NCBI GenBank assembly: GCA_004554395.1
Contig: SFMP01000083.1
Span: forward strand, 1-54,051
Source: Myxococcales bacterium
GTDB taxonomy: Bacteria; Myxococcota_A; Bradymonadia; UBA4248
Length of the DNA: 54,051 nt
Direction: 5' to 3'
The notes under the pieces were generated by a model that worked only from the letters and a program-made list of their open reading frames with translations, did not search any database and was not told the DNA's origin. A program made the translations under genes and the position numbers. Below, in pieces: positions 7,910-15,606 of the stretch. Within the stretch, counting starts at the first letter, position 1, and each line of letters opens with the position of its first letter.

Positions 7910-8602
7910 ATGCCAACTAGAGGTAAGAAGTACAGAGACTCAATTAAGTTAGTCGATAGGCAGAAGCGTTACGACAACATCCAAGAAGCGATGGCTCTCG
8001 TCAAGTCGATGACGACGACGAAATTCGATGCGAGCGTGGATGTGGCTGTTCGACTCGGCGTCGATCCGCGTCATGCGGATCAGATGGTCCGTGGCGCGGT
8101 TGTACTGCCCCATGGTCTTGGTAAAACCGTTCGCGTCGTCGTTTTCGCCTCGGGCGAAAAAGAAAAAGAAGCGCGCGAAGCAGGAGCCGATTTCGTGGGT
8201 GCGGACGACCTCGTTCAGAAAATCAGCGAAGGGTGGTTTGAGTTCGATAAAGTCATTGCAACCCCCGATATGATGGGTAAAGTCGGCCGTCTCGGTCGCG
8301 TACTTGGCCCGCGCGGATTGATGCCGAACCCCAAAGTCGGAACGGTGACGACAGACGTCGCTCGTGCCATCCAAGAGACAAAAGCTGGTCGCGTTGAATT
8401 CCGCGTCGAACGCGCGGGTATCATTCACGCCCCCATCGGCCGCGCCTCTTTCGATGCCGATAAACTCGCCGATAACTTTAATGCCCTTCTCGAAGTCCTC
8501 GTCAAGCTCAAACCAGCGACGACGAAAGGAACGTATGTCAAGAGCGTGACGGTCAGCTCGACGATGAGCCCCGGCGTAAAAATCGACCCAACGAAATTTT
8601 AA
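7910..8602 (+). CDS. rplA: 50S ribosomal protein L1
   Basis: 230 residues. L1 builds the stalk at the E site and in many bacteria represses its own operon by binding the mRNA leader. Family segments seen include GLGKTVRVVVFA, GADDLVQKI, the GRVLGPRGLMPNPKVGTV signature, and a C-terminal KSVTVSSTMSPGVKI. AAGGAG lies before ATG 7910. After its stop come a terminator-like hairpin and a structured leader before rplJ. Confidence 0.98.
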   Translation: MPTRGKKYRDSIKLVDRQKRYDNIQEAMALVKSMTTTKFDASVDVAVRLGVDPRHADQMVRGAVVLPHGLGKTVRVVVFASGEKEKEAREAGADFVGADDLVQKISEGWFEFDKVIATPDMMGKVGRLGRVLGPRGLMPNPKVGTVTTDVARAIQETKAGRVEFRVERAGIIHAPIGRASFDADKLADNFNALLEVLVKLKPATTKGTYVKSVTVSSTMSPGVKIDPTKF

Positions 8603-8618
8603 TTCTTGACAAGTCTCT

Positions 8619-8647
8619 TCGGGCGAGCTATATGCCGCCCGATTTTT
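8619..8647 (+). terminator. Attenuator-like hairpin between rplA and rplJ
   Basis: Seven-bp stem TCGGGCG / CGCCCGA with a 10-base loop followed by five T, 17 bases after the rplA stop. The short stem and T run suggest partial termination, which would let rplJL be expressed at a different level from rplKA. Confidence 0.55.
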
Positions 8648-8650
8648 GAC

Positions 8651-8724
8651 GGCCATCGGGACCGTCGGAGAAGCAGGTAGCGCGTCTTTAATGAATCTTC
8701 GCCTGCGGAGCCGGAACGATGGAG
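8651..8724 (+). promoter_or_regulatory. Structured rplJ leader, probable L10-type regulator
   Basis: Between rplA and rplJ the RNA can fold with an outer stem CCATCG (8653-8658) / CGATGG (8717-8722) and an inner stem GCAGG (8673-8677) / CCTGC (8702-8706), separated by unpaired bases. Position and layout match the L10 leader class, where the L10-L7/L12 complex binds its own mRNA. The sequence was not compared with the class model, so this rests on position and pairing. Confidence 0.5.
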
Positions 8725-8823
8725 CAGATACTTTGTTCGTCTTTGCTCTGAATTCAAGCGCCTCCGATCATCCTTTTTGATGCGTCGTTGCCAACCGTTT
8801 GTTTGTATCATTTCAGAGGAATT

Positions 8824-9318
8824 ATGAACAGAAATGAAAAAGAAGCCGCAGTAGCTGCGTATAAACAGCTCTTCGACGGCATCGATTCTGTCGTGCTAGC
8901 CGATACGAGCTCCGTTTCGGTCAATACGATCAATGAAGTTCGCTCGAAATTCCGTGCTGAAGGCGTGACGTTCCGCGTCATCAAAAATTCGCTTGCGAAG
9001 AAAGCCCTCATCGGTACGGTTCTCGAGCCCGTTTGCGAAAAATTCCATGGTCCCGTCGCCGTCGCACTCAAACTCGACGACCCCATCGCTCCGGCTCGCG
9101 TTGCCGTCGATTTCGCCAAAACGAATCCGAACTTCGTCATCACGGGCGGCTTCGTCGCCGGTGAAGTCGTCGATGCCGCTGGCGTCGATCGCTTGTCGAA
9201 GATGAAAAATCGCGACGAATCTCGCTCGGAATTGCTCTCGTTGTTCAAAGCTTCTGCGACAAAATTCGCTGCACTCATCAAAGCGAAAGCAGAAAAAATG
9301 GAAGAAGCCCAAGCTTAA
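8824..9318 (+). CDS. rplJ: 50S ribosomal protein L10
   Basis: 164 residues. L10 anchors the L7/L12 dimers of the stalk. ATG 8824 has AGAGGA directly upstream; a longer in-frame form from 8788 would run into the leader and is rejected. The N-terminal RNA-binding part (NRNEKEAAVAAYKQLF, FRVIKNSLAKKAL) and the C-terminal helix for L7/L12 binding (ESRSELLSLFKASATKFAAL) are present. rplL follows after about 100 bases. Confidence 0.97.
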   Translation: MNRNEKEAAVAAYKQLFDGIDSVVLADTSSVSVNTINEVRSKFRAEGVTFRVIKNSLAKKALIGTVLEPVCEKFHGPVAVALKLDDPIAPARVAVDFAKTNPNFVITGGFVAGEVVDAAGVDRLSKMKNRDESRSELLSLFKASATKFAALIKAKAEKMEEAQA

Positions 9319-9422
9319 TTTACTCTGCTCCGACGAGCAGATTTCTCATTCATTTACTTTTCGATGCGCCACGCGCGCAAGAACGATTCACAATCCCGCT
9401 ATAGGGGAATGGAGTTATCATT

Positions 9423-9794
9423 ATGGTTACAGAAGAACAAGTCATCGAGTACCTTGAATCCCTTACAATCATCCAGCTCAACGATCTCGTGAAAAAACTC
9501 GAGGAAAAATGGGATGTCAAAGCCGCTTGTGGTGGTGGCATGGTCGTCGCCGCTGCAGCTGCTCCCGTTGCTGAAGAACCGACGGAATTCAAAGTCATCC
9601 TCGCTGACGTCGGCGCCAACAAAATCAACGTCATCAAAGAAATCCGTGCCATCACGAACTTGGGCCTCAAAGAAGCCAAAGAACTCGTCGACGGCGCTCC
9701 TTCGACCGTCAAAGAAGGCATCGAAAAAGCCGAAGCCGAAGACATCAAGAAGAAACTCGAAGCCGCTGGCGCCAAAGTCGAAATCAAAGCCTAA
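9423..9794 (+). CDS. rplL: 50S ribosomal protein L7/L12
   Basis: 123 residues, normal. N-terminal dimerisation helices (1-33), an Ala-rich hinge (VVAAAAAPVAEEPTEF), then the factor-binding domain with KINVIKEIRAITNLGLKEAKELVD and C-terminal GAKVEIKA. GGAG lies before ATG 9423. It is the last gene of the operon: a GCGA-loop hairpin (9802-9817) and a strong terminator follow, and rpoBC is absent. Confidence 0.98.
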   Translation: MVTEEQVIEYLESLTIIQLNDLVKKLEEKWDVKAACGGGMVVAAAAAPVAEEPTEFKVILADVGANKINVIKEIRAITNLGLKEAKELVDGAPSTVKEGIEKAEAEDIKKKLEAAGAKVEIKA

Positions 9795-9833
9795 TCGATT
9801 CGCTAACGCGAGTTAGCTCGTCGTAAGACTTTT

Positions 9834-9866
9834 GCCCTAAGAATGTCGCATTCTTAGGGCTTTTTT
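9834..9866 (+). terminator. Terminator after rplL
   Basis: GCCCTAAGAATG / CATTCTTAGGGC, a perfect 12-bp stem around TCG, then six T. It ends the ribosomal operon in front of the convergent dut gene. Confidence 0.95.
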
Positions 9867-9884
9867 GTGCCTTTTGGGTGGGCA

Positions 9885-10376
9885 TTATATGCCCGTGCTC
9901 CCAAACCCCCGATCGCCGCGATCGGTCGTGCCGAAGTCGTCGAAATCGTCGATTTCGCGCCAAACGACATCGGCATGCCGCACGACGACGGCTTGCGCAA
10001 TTCGGTCGCCAGGCTCAATGGCAAACGCCTCTTCACCCGTATTGAACAAGATGACCATGAGTTCGCCACGATAATCGGCATCGACAGTGCCCGGCGTGTT
10101 GAGCACCGTAATGCCATGGCGCAAAGCCAGGCCACTGCGCGGCCTGATTTCGATGTGATAATGCCGCGGAATACGCACGCTCACGCCCGTGTGAACGAGC
10201 ACGCGCCCGCCGCTTGGCACCGTGCACGACTCTGCCGACGACAAATCATAGCCCGCCGCATCGCGCGTGGCACGCGCTGGAATTTGCGCACCTTCTCGAA
10301 TGCGGATAAAATCGATCGTCGGTTGGCGATGGCTTTTGCGCAATAATTCGATTTTCTTTCGTTTCATCGTCTTCAT
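9885..10376 (-). CDS. dut: dUTP diphosphatase
   Basis: 163 residues. It hydrolyses dUTP to dUMP and pyrophosphate, keeping uracil out of DNA and supplying dUMP for dTMP synthesis. All five trimeric dUTPase motifs are present: RDAAGYDLSSA (38-48), RPRSGL (78-83), GTVDADYRGELMVILFN (96-112), GDRIAQAV (123-130) and the C-terminal arm RGDRGFGSTG (153-162). ATG 10376 has GGAG five bases upstream; the first dozen residues are a basic extension. Convergent with rplL and divergent from rsmI. Confidence 0.96.
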   Translation of the reverse strand: MKTMKRKKIELLRKSHRQPTIDFIRIREGAQIPARATRDAAGYDLSSAESCTVPSGGRVLVHTGVSVRIPRHYHIEIRPRSGLALRHGITVLNTPGTVDADYRGELMVILFNTGEEAFAIEPGDRIAQAVVVRHADVVWREIDDFDDFGTTDRGDRGFGSTGI

Positions 10377-10499
10377 TCATACTCCAAACATGACAGCCTA
10401 GCCGCTCTCCTACAGCTCAAGCCGCCGACATCACACCATACATCTCCAAAATTGGCGAAGGGCAAGGCGGGCGAGTGGTCACGATAAGGATATACCAAA

Positions 10500-11375
10500 A
10501 TGGAACAGCAAGGTGCCGAAAAACAGACGTTATACGTCGTGGCGACGCCGATAGGAAACATCGGCGATATGTCGTCGCGCGCCCTCGAAATATTGCGAAC
10601 CGTCGACTTCATCTTGTGCGAAGATACGCGCCATAGCGGGCTTTTACTCGAAAGATTTGGGATAAAAAACAAACTCGTCAGCTATTTCGCGCACAACGAG
10701 GCGTTGCGCGTCGACCAAATCTTGCCGCGTTTGTGCAACGGCGAATCGGCTGCCGTCATCAGCGATGCTGGAACCCCCGGAATATCTGACCCCGGAGCGC
10801 GAATCGTCGACGCATGCCACGCCGCAGGCATTCGTGTGAGCCCAATCCCAGGGCCGAGTGCCGTCGCATCGGCAATTTCGGCGGCTGGCTTCTATCAGTG
10901 TCCACAATTCGAATTTGTGACGTTTTTCCCGCGTAAAACGCAAGATCGCCGCGAACTTTTCGAATCGACGACAAAACTGCCGCGCGTTCTCGTCGGCTAC
11001 GAATCGCCCCAACGCATCGTCGAAACGCTCGGCGACTTGGCCGCCGTCGCCGGCCCCCAAAAGCGCGTTTGCCTTTGCCGTGAGTTGACGAAAAAATTTG
11101 AAACGGTCATGCGTTCGACGGTTGGCGATGCTATCGAATTTCTTACAGCAAACCCACCGAAGGGTGAAATTTGCCTCGTTATCGAGGGGGTAGATGTCGA
11201 ACAAAATGCAAAGCCGACCGATGAGCTGTCGCCCGAGGCGCAGAAGCTCGCGCAACTCCTCATCGGCGCCGGACTCGGAGCGCGTAGTATCCGCGATATC
11301 GTGTCGCAATATTGCGGCGCTCGCCCCAAAAGCGTCTACCAATACGTGGTCGCTCAAAGCGATACGGCGTCTTAA
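10500..11375 (+). CDS. rsmI: 16S rRNA 2'-O-methyltransferase RsmI
   Basis: 291 residues. RsmI methylates the ribose of C1402 in 16S rRNA using SAM. Tetrapyrrole-methylase fold motifs are clear: LYVVATPIGNIGDMSSRALEI at the N-terminus, CEDTRHSGLLL, VISDAGTPGISDPG, and IPGPSAVASAISAAGF. The C-terminal extension (from about 235) contains SIRDIV and AQYCGARPKSVYQYV-like helices usual in RsmI. AAGGA is about 11 bases before ATG 10500. The promoter region is shared with the divergent dut gene. Confidence 0.95.
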   Translation: MEQQGAEKQTLYVVATPIGNIGDMSSRALEILRTVDFILCEDTRHSGLLLERFGIKNKLVSYFAHNEALRVDQILPRLCNGESAAVISDAGTPGISDPGARIVDACHAAGIRVSPIPGPSAVASAISAAGFYQCPQFEFVTFFPRKTQDRRELFESTTKLPRVLVGYESPQRIVETLGDLAAVAGPQKRVCLCRELTKKFETVMRSTVGDAIEFLTANPPKGEICLVIEGVDVEQNAKPTDELSPEAQKLAQLLIGAGLGARSIRDIVSQYCGARPKSVYQYVVAQSDTAS

Positions 11376-11381
11376 AATACG

Positions 11382-11409
11382 TTGATAATAGCGATGTTTT
11401 CGATATAAT
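11382..11409 (+). promoter_or_regulatory. Sigma70-type promoter of the DUF507 gene
   Basis: TTGATA (11382-11387), 16-base spacer and a perfect TATAAT (11404-11409), just after the rsmI stop and 51 bases before the DUF507 start. One of the best-matching promoters in the window. Confidence 0.7.
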
Positions 11410-11459
11410 TCGGCGAAAATATGACGGTCGCGCAGTTTCCCTCTCCTGGAGATAGAACG

Positions 11460-11975
11460 ATGAAGATATACAAGTCACGCATCCCAATCATAGCCGCCGA
11501 CGTCGCTCGTGCGCTCATCGATGCTGAGGCGGTCGAAGTGGCCGAAGAGCAAAAAAGCCTCTTTATTCAAGACATTGCCGACGTTCTGACGTCGTACATC
11601 GAGACGGAACGCAAAATCCACGAAGAGGCGCAAGACCTCATCGCCAACCGCAACGTCGACTTTTCATCGCTCGGTCGCTTCAAACGCGAATTGGCGAAAA
11701 AGTGCAACTTCGGCTTGGGCGACGACGCCATCGACTGGCTCACCGACCACATCATCGACATGCTCTATCACACCGAAAACGTCGAAGAAATCTGGGCCGA
11801 TAACCCGCAAATTCGCAAAATTTCGCGCGAAGTATTATATCGTCACACGCAAATCGACGACGACCTCGACGCCGAAGTCCGCGCGAAAATCAAGAACTTA
11901 TCGGAAGGTTCAGTTGCTTGGGACGTGAGATATCAGCAGGTGCTCGCGGAATTGCGCCGCCGCAAAGGACTTTAG
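11460..11975 (+). CDS. DUF507 family protein
   Basis: 171 residues. ATG 11460, with GGAG about nine bases upstream, starts the typical DUF507 N-terminus MKIYKSRIPIIAADVARALI. The family is helical, has no known biochemical role, and occurs in deltaproteobacterial and Aquificae genomes. This copy looks like two tandem halves of about 85 residues (LIDAEAVEV...SFLGRFKRELAK, then LTDHIIDMLYHTENVEEIW). No membrane or export signals. It has its own strong promoter and is followed by the hairpin repeat cluster at 12088. Confidence 0.8.
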   Translation: MKIYKSRIPIIAADVARALIDAEAVEVAEEQKSLFIQDIADVLTSYIETERKIHEEAQDLIANRNVDFSSLGRFKRELAKKCNFGLGDDAIDWLTDHIIDMLYHTENVEEIWADNPQIRKISREVLYRHTQIDDDLDAEVRAKIKNLSEGSVAWDVRYQQVLAELRRRKGL

Positions 11976-12087
11976 TGGAATGTTTTGGAGGGGGGAAGTC
12001 TCCCCCCAAAGCGGCTATTGGTGCGTCTTTGCGCCCGATACGCCTAGCGCATCGCCCGTTCATCGATCGACCGCACTCAAATCGCGA

Positions 12088-12188
12088 CGCGTATTGAGCG
12101 TTAGCGAAATAGCGGCGCTGCGTAGGCGTATTGAGCGATAGCGAAATAGCCGGAGCCCCTGGCGTATCGGCTTTGCCGATAGCCAGGG
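12088..12188 (+). repeat. Three hairpins of the GTAT...ATA repeat family
   Basis: Members at 12088-12114 (outer arms CGC/GCG), 12125-12151 (GGC/GCC) and 12157-12188 (CCCTGGC/GCCAGGG). Each has the frame arm-GTAT-inner arm-loop-inner arm-ATA-arm. The third is a near-perfect 14-bp hairpin with core GTATCGGCTTTGCCGATA. They lie in the 380-base gap between DUF507 and the Ser/Thr kinase; the rest of that gap holds only a GC-rich palindrome at 12250-12268. Confidence 0.85.
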
Positions 12189-12249
12189 CACCCAAAAAAA
12201 TCGATCACATCGAGGCGCAAGACGGCACCGAATACGCCGCTCCCCCCTC

Positions 12250-12268
12250 TACGGGGGACACCCCCGTA
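12250..12268. other. Perfect GC-rich palindrome upstream of the kinase
   Basis: TACGGGGG-ACA-CCCCCGTA, an 8-bp stem with a three-base loop, about 90 bases before the kinase start. It could be an operator or mRNA hairpin. There is no T run, so it is not a terminator. Confidence 0.5.
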
Positions 12269-12356
12269 ACGCCCCCAGACCTAGAACGCTGGGGCGACGA
12301 ACTGGGTTCAATATAGTTTGAGAGTTTGCGAATAAAATTCGCGATTTGGAGAATTC

Positions 12357-14306
12357 ATGAATTATAGACCAAAGGAAGGTGCACTTCTTCTTGGAAAATA
12401 CGAAATAGCGTCGCTTATTGGCGAAGGCGCGTTTGGATGCGTCTATCGCGCGCGATTTCTCAAGCTCGACCGAGATGTTGCGATAAAGTTCATCAACCCG
12501 AATGACCAGATTTTGCCGCGGTTTATGGACGAATTGGCGGCGATTAAGAAGCTCGACCACCCGAATATCGTTCGGCTTTTCGACTACGACATATTGAAAG
12601 AGGGCGTGCCGTGCATCGTGATGGAGTTCGTCGATGGGCGTGAGTTGGGCGATGTGATCATCGAGCGCGGGCCGTTTGATTGTGCGTCGATTTGCGAGAT
12701 AGCGATGCAGATCATCGATGCGCTCGTCGAGACGCATAATCAGGGGATAATTCACTGCGATTTGAAGCCCGAAAACATCATGCTCACGAGCATTGGCGCG
12801 CGCAAAAACGTCGTGAAGCTGATAGATTTTGGCGTGGCGTCGATTTTGAGCAAGGCGAATGAAAACCGCGAGCACATGCTGATTGGGACGCCGCAATACA
12901 TGGCGCCGGAACAGATTTTGCACCAGCCGTTGGGGCCGTGGACCGATGTTTATGCGATTGGGTTGATTCTGATCGAAATGTTTACGGGGCGTTTTGTTTT
13001 CGACGCGGAGGATCCGCGCGAAGTGCTGCGGATGCAGTTGTATGCGCCGGTCGAGATTCCGCATGCGTTGGCGTGTACGCCGCTTGGGAGTATCATTGCT
13101 CGCGCGACCGAGAAAGACGTGGCGAAGCGGTATAATCACACGCAAGATTTGTATGACGATTTGCGCGATGCGGCGGCGACGTTTCAGCCGGTGCACCGTA
13201 GCACGATGATGGAAACCGATGGTTCGTGGCGTCGTAGTCGGAGTGTGCACAGCGTATTTACCGATATTAACGATTTGCTCGTGCCGCCTGGTGCGGGTGC
13301 GCCAGTGGTGCCCGAGTTGCGATCGAAGGCGAAGCGCGGTTCGATCGAGGTGCCTTTGATGGGGGGCAATGCGGGCGATAATGGGACGCCGATGGGCGGT
13401 GATCCGAGCGATTTCGACGTGACGCGGCTCAATTTGGGGGGCTTTCAGCACGCGCTCGACGATTTGACGCCGCAGGCGGCCAATAGCCAGGCCATTACGC
13501 AGCCGAAACGCCCGTCGTTTAGCGTTCCCGTGCTCGAACGCGGCAATGTGGCGCCAGTGTCGCCTGCGTCGAGTGTGCCGCAGCCTGCCGAGTCGAATGT
13601 GCCGGTTTTGACGCCGGAATCGGTGCCGCAGCGCCAAGCGTCGAGTGAGCAACACGTGGCAGTGCCGAAATTGAGTCAGGAGACGAGCATAAGCCATAAC
13701 GATGCGCTCGATCGGATCGAAAAAGCGGCGGCAATGGCGTCGCAAGGAAAGCCCAGCAATGGGACCGTCGTCAACGAAACGGATTTGCGCGTGGCGACGC
13801 AGTCGTCGAATCGCGCGCCGCGGCGCGTCGTGAGCCACGTTTTGCGCAATCTCATGTGCATCGTATTGTTTGCGATTGCGGTGGCGGGTGTCGGTGGCTA
13901 TTTGTGGAGCTCGGGGGTGCTCGTCAAATGGGGAATCGTCGCCGCGCCAATAGTTGCCGCGGAGCGAGATTCGAACGAACCGATCGAGGTGTCGCAAAAT
14001 TTCGTGAAGTATTCGACGATTCGCGATGCAAGTCGCGAAATGGCTTATGTGGCGGCGATATCGGGGTATATGGGGGCGAGTCGCGACGTGGCGCATATCG
14101 TCGAATATCGGGTCATCGGCACGCCGACCGATGCAGCGATTTACCTCAACAATAGCGTCGTTTGCGGGCGTACGCCGTGTAAGATAAACGTCTATGGTCC
14201 GATCGAGGCGATGAAGTTGGAGATACGCAAAGGCGGGAAATCGACGACGTTCAACATGCCAAAGCGCGTGAATCGGGCAGAGCCGATGATTATGGTTCTG
14301 AAGTAG
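12357..14306 (+). CDS. Membrane Ser/Thr protein kinase with PEGA-like tail
   Basis: 649 residues. Kinase domain about 15-280: Gly loop GEGAFGCVY (22-30), ATP-binding K44, catalytic loop HCDLKPEN with D135, DFG at 157-159, and APE as MAPEQ. The Arg of HRD is Cys134, so this is a non-RD kinase, a class usually not controlled by activation-loop phosphorylation. Next comes a low-complexity Pro/Ser linker (about 300-490), one transmembrane helix (about 497-519), and an extracytoplasmic C-terminus with a PEGA-like segment (VIGTPTDAAIYLNN...GRTPCKINV). ATG 12357 has GGAG upstream. It stands alone in its operon, so no partner is implied by neighbours. A 615-codon frame on the opposite strand is a shadow. 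Confidence 0.94.
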   Translation: MNYRPKEGALLLGKYEIASLIGEGAFGCVYRARFLKLDRDVAIKFINPNDQILPRFMDELAAIKKLDHPNIVRLFDYDILKEGVPCIVMEFVDGRELGDVIIERGPFDCASICEIAMQIIDALVETHNQGIIHCDLKPENIMLTSIGARKNVVKLIDFGVASILSKANENREHMLIGTPQYMAPEQILHQPLGPWTDVYAIGLILIEMFTGRFVFDAEDPREVLRMQLYAPVEIPHALACTPLGSIIARATEKDVAKRYNHTQDLYDDLRDAAATFQPVHRSTMMETDGSWRRSRSVHSVFTDINDLLVPPGAGAPVVPELRSKAKRGSIEVPLMGGNAGDNGTPMGGDPSDFDVTRLNLGGFQHALDDLTPQAANSQAITQPKRPSFSVPVLERGNVAPVSPASSVPQPAESNVPVLTPESVPQRQASSEQHVAVPKLSQETSISHNDALDRIEKAAAMASQGKPSNGTVVNETDLRVATQSSNRAPRRVVSHVLRNLMCIVLFAIAVAGVGGYLWSSGVLVKWGIVAAPIVAAERDSNEPIEVSQNFVKYSTIRDASREMAYVAAISGYMGASRDVAHIVEYRVIGTPTDAAIYLNNSVVCGRTPCKINVYGPIEAMKLEIRKGGKSTTFNMPKRVNRAEPMIMVLK

Positions 14307-14366
14307 GCTTTGGACTTCACGCCCGGCCTGTCAGACCTCACCCCCTGGCCCCCTCTCCATAAATGG

Positions 14367-14500
14367 CGAGGGGGAATTGACGCCCGCGTTGCGGGCGTAA
14401 TAGATTTTGCGAGGGGGAATTGACGCCCGCGTTGCGGGCGTTTATGGCATGCGAGGGGGAATTGACGCCCGCGTTGCGGGCGTCATAGATTTTGCGAGGG
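14367..14500 (+). repeat. Second array of the 41-43 bp hairpin repeat
   Basis: GCGAGGGGG boundaries at 14367, 14410 and 14451 with a final boundary at 14494 (spacing 43, 41, 43). Each unit contains ACGCCCGC-GTT-GCGGGCGT. Same family and orientation as 1-170, with a GTT instead of GGG loop and AATT instead of AAAA. It lies immediately downstream of the minus-strand gene ending at 14508, where transcribed hairpins could also act as 3' ends. Confidence 0.9.
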
Positions 14501-14507
14501 GGACTCG

Positions 14508-15203
14508 TTAATCTTCTTTGAGGGGGAGTTTTTCGAGGTCGGCCATGGCTTTGCTCGAGAAGCCGAAGCCCAGGGAGATGACGTGGTAGCTGTGTGGTGC
14601 GACTTGGTGGAAAGTGTAGTCGATGCGCATGTGTACTTTGGAGATATCGACGCCGATGCCGCTGCGTAGGCGGAGTTCCCACGCCCAGTTAAAAGGGACG
14701 AAAGGCGTCGTCTTTCGGTCGCCGAGGAAAGCCCAGCTCGGTTCTGCCATGAGATAGACGTAGAGCCCGGGCATGGGGTCGATCCAAATGCCCAGGAGAA
14801 GGGGGACGCCGATGCCAGGGGCGACGTTGTCGTCTTTAGATTTTTTTTTGACCGATTGGTAGCTATCGGTCATGAGGCCAGTGGCGAGGAAAACGACGAG
14901 ATAATCGGTGCCAAGTCCGACGCCGAACTTTGCGCCGACGGCGTATTGAACGAATTCGCCTTCGAGACCGACGCCGATGCTGGCATAGAGTTCGGCAAAT
15001 CGCCCGACGAGCGTGCCGGGGACTCGGTCGACGGCCATGGCTCGGGCATGGACGCCCAGCAGATTGCTCCCGCCCGTGCTGCGATGGTAATCGATGCCGA
15101 AATCGAGTGCACCCGATGGGCGATCTTGGGCAAACGCCCTGGCCGTGGGCAATGCAATGAATATGAAAGCGCATAGAAGCGCGATGTAGATGCGTTTTGA
15201 CAT
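14508..15203 (-). CDS. Predicted outer-membrane beta-barrel protein
   Basis: 231 residues from ATG 15203, which begins a signal peptide (MSKRIYIALLCAFIFIALPTARAFA, then QDRPSG); longer in-frame starts would add a basic non-exported extension and are rejected. The mature protein alternates short polar and hydrophobic strands (GALDFGIDYHRS, YASIGVGLEGEFVQYAVGAKFGVGLG, MRIDYTFHQVAPHSYHVISLGFGF), which suggests a small barrel; the end does not show a classical terminal Phe. No clear Shine-Dalgarno. It follows the lipoprotein by 41 bases and is probably cotranscribed with it. Confidence 0.75.
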   Translation of the reverse strand: MSKRIYIALLCAFIFIALPTARAFAQDRPSGALDFGIDYHRSTGGSNLLGVHARAMAVDRVPGTLVGRFAELYASIGVGLEGEFVQYAVGAKFGVGLGTDYLVVFLATGLMTDSYQSVKKKSKDDNVAPGIGVPLLLGIWIDPMPGLYVYLMAEPSWAFLGDRKTTPFVPFNWAWELRLRSGIGVDISKVHMRIDYTFHQVAPHSYHVISLGFGFSSKAMADLEKLPLKED

Positions 15204-15244
15204 GCTTTTGGCGTGTGATGGCGTTTGGGACGCTGTGTCGTCGA

Positions 15245-15604
15245 TTAATCTTGGCGTTCGTTGGCGTGTTCGAACGATTGCCGCAATGAATCGGAAAAGT
15301 GGAATTGTTGGACGATGGGTGAGAATTCGTCGTCGTAGCCGCATCGTGCGAGCATTTGGGTGACGGCTTTTCGACAAGGGCGGCATGCGGTCGTCTTTTT
15401 GCAGACGTCGAGTCGCGACAAAGTTTCCGAATGCCCATCGATTTGCGACCGAATATTTTGTGCCATTTGCGCACAGTTGCCTTGTGCGCTTTCGACGGCG
15501 CGATCGAGATCGAGGCAAAACTGTGCCATGCGATCGGCATCGCTACGGCATGCGACGACCGCCAAAGACAAAGAGATGAGCGTGAATGTGATGAGTCGTT
15601 TCAT
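15245..15604 (-). CDS. Small Cys-rich lipoprotein
   Basis: 119 residues. The start at 15604 begins MKRLITFTLISLSLAVVAC with a lipobox (AVVAC), so lipid attachment is at Cys19. The mature part is helical and has further cysteines (CLDL, NCAQ, CKKTTACRPCRK, CGYDD), probably forming disulfides in the periplasm. Its ATG lies two bases after the ABC-F stop, which implies translational coupling. Longer frames overlapping the ABC-F gene are not needed. Family not recognised. Confidence 0.8.
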   Translation of the reverse strand: MKRLITFTLISLSLAVVACRSDADRMAQFCLDLDRAVESAQGNCAQMAQNIRSQIDGHSETLSRLDVCKKTTACRPCRKAVTQMLARCGYDDEFSPIVQQFHFSDSLRQSFEHANERQD

Positions 15605-15606
15605 CG

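Noticed and set aside
12131..12316. 61-codon frame in the hairpin region
   Set aside because: Composed of hairpin-family and palindromic sequence with no domain.
12249..14096. 615-codon open frame on the minus strand across the Ser/Thr kinase
   Set aside because: Arg/His-rich with no domain motifs; it mirrors the clear kinase and arises from codon bias. No Shine-Dalgarno or promoter.
1..14500. CRISPR array interpretation of the 42-bp repeats
   Set aside because: No spacer of variable sequence between copies: the whole unit repeats, and no cas genes are near.
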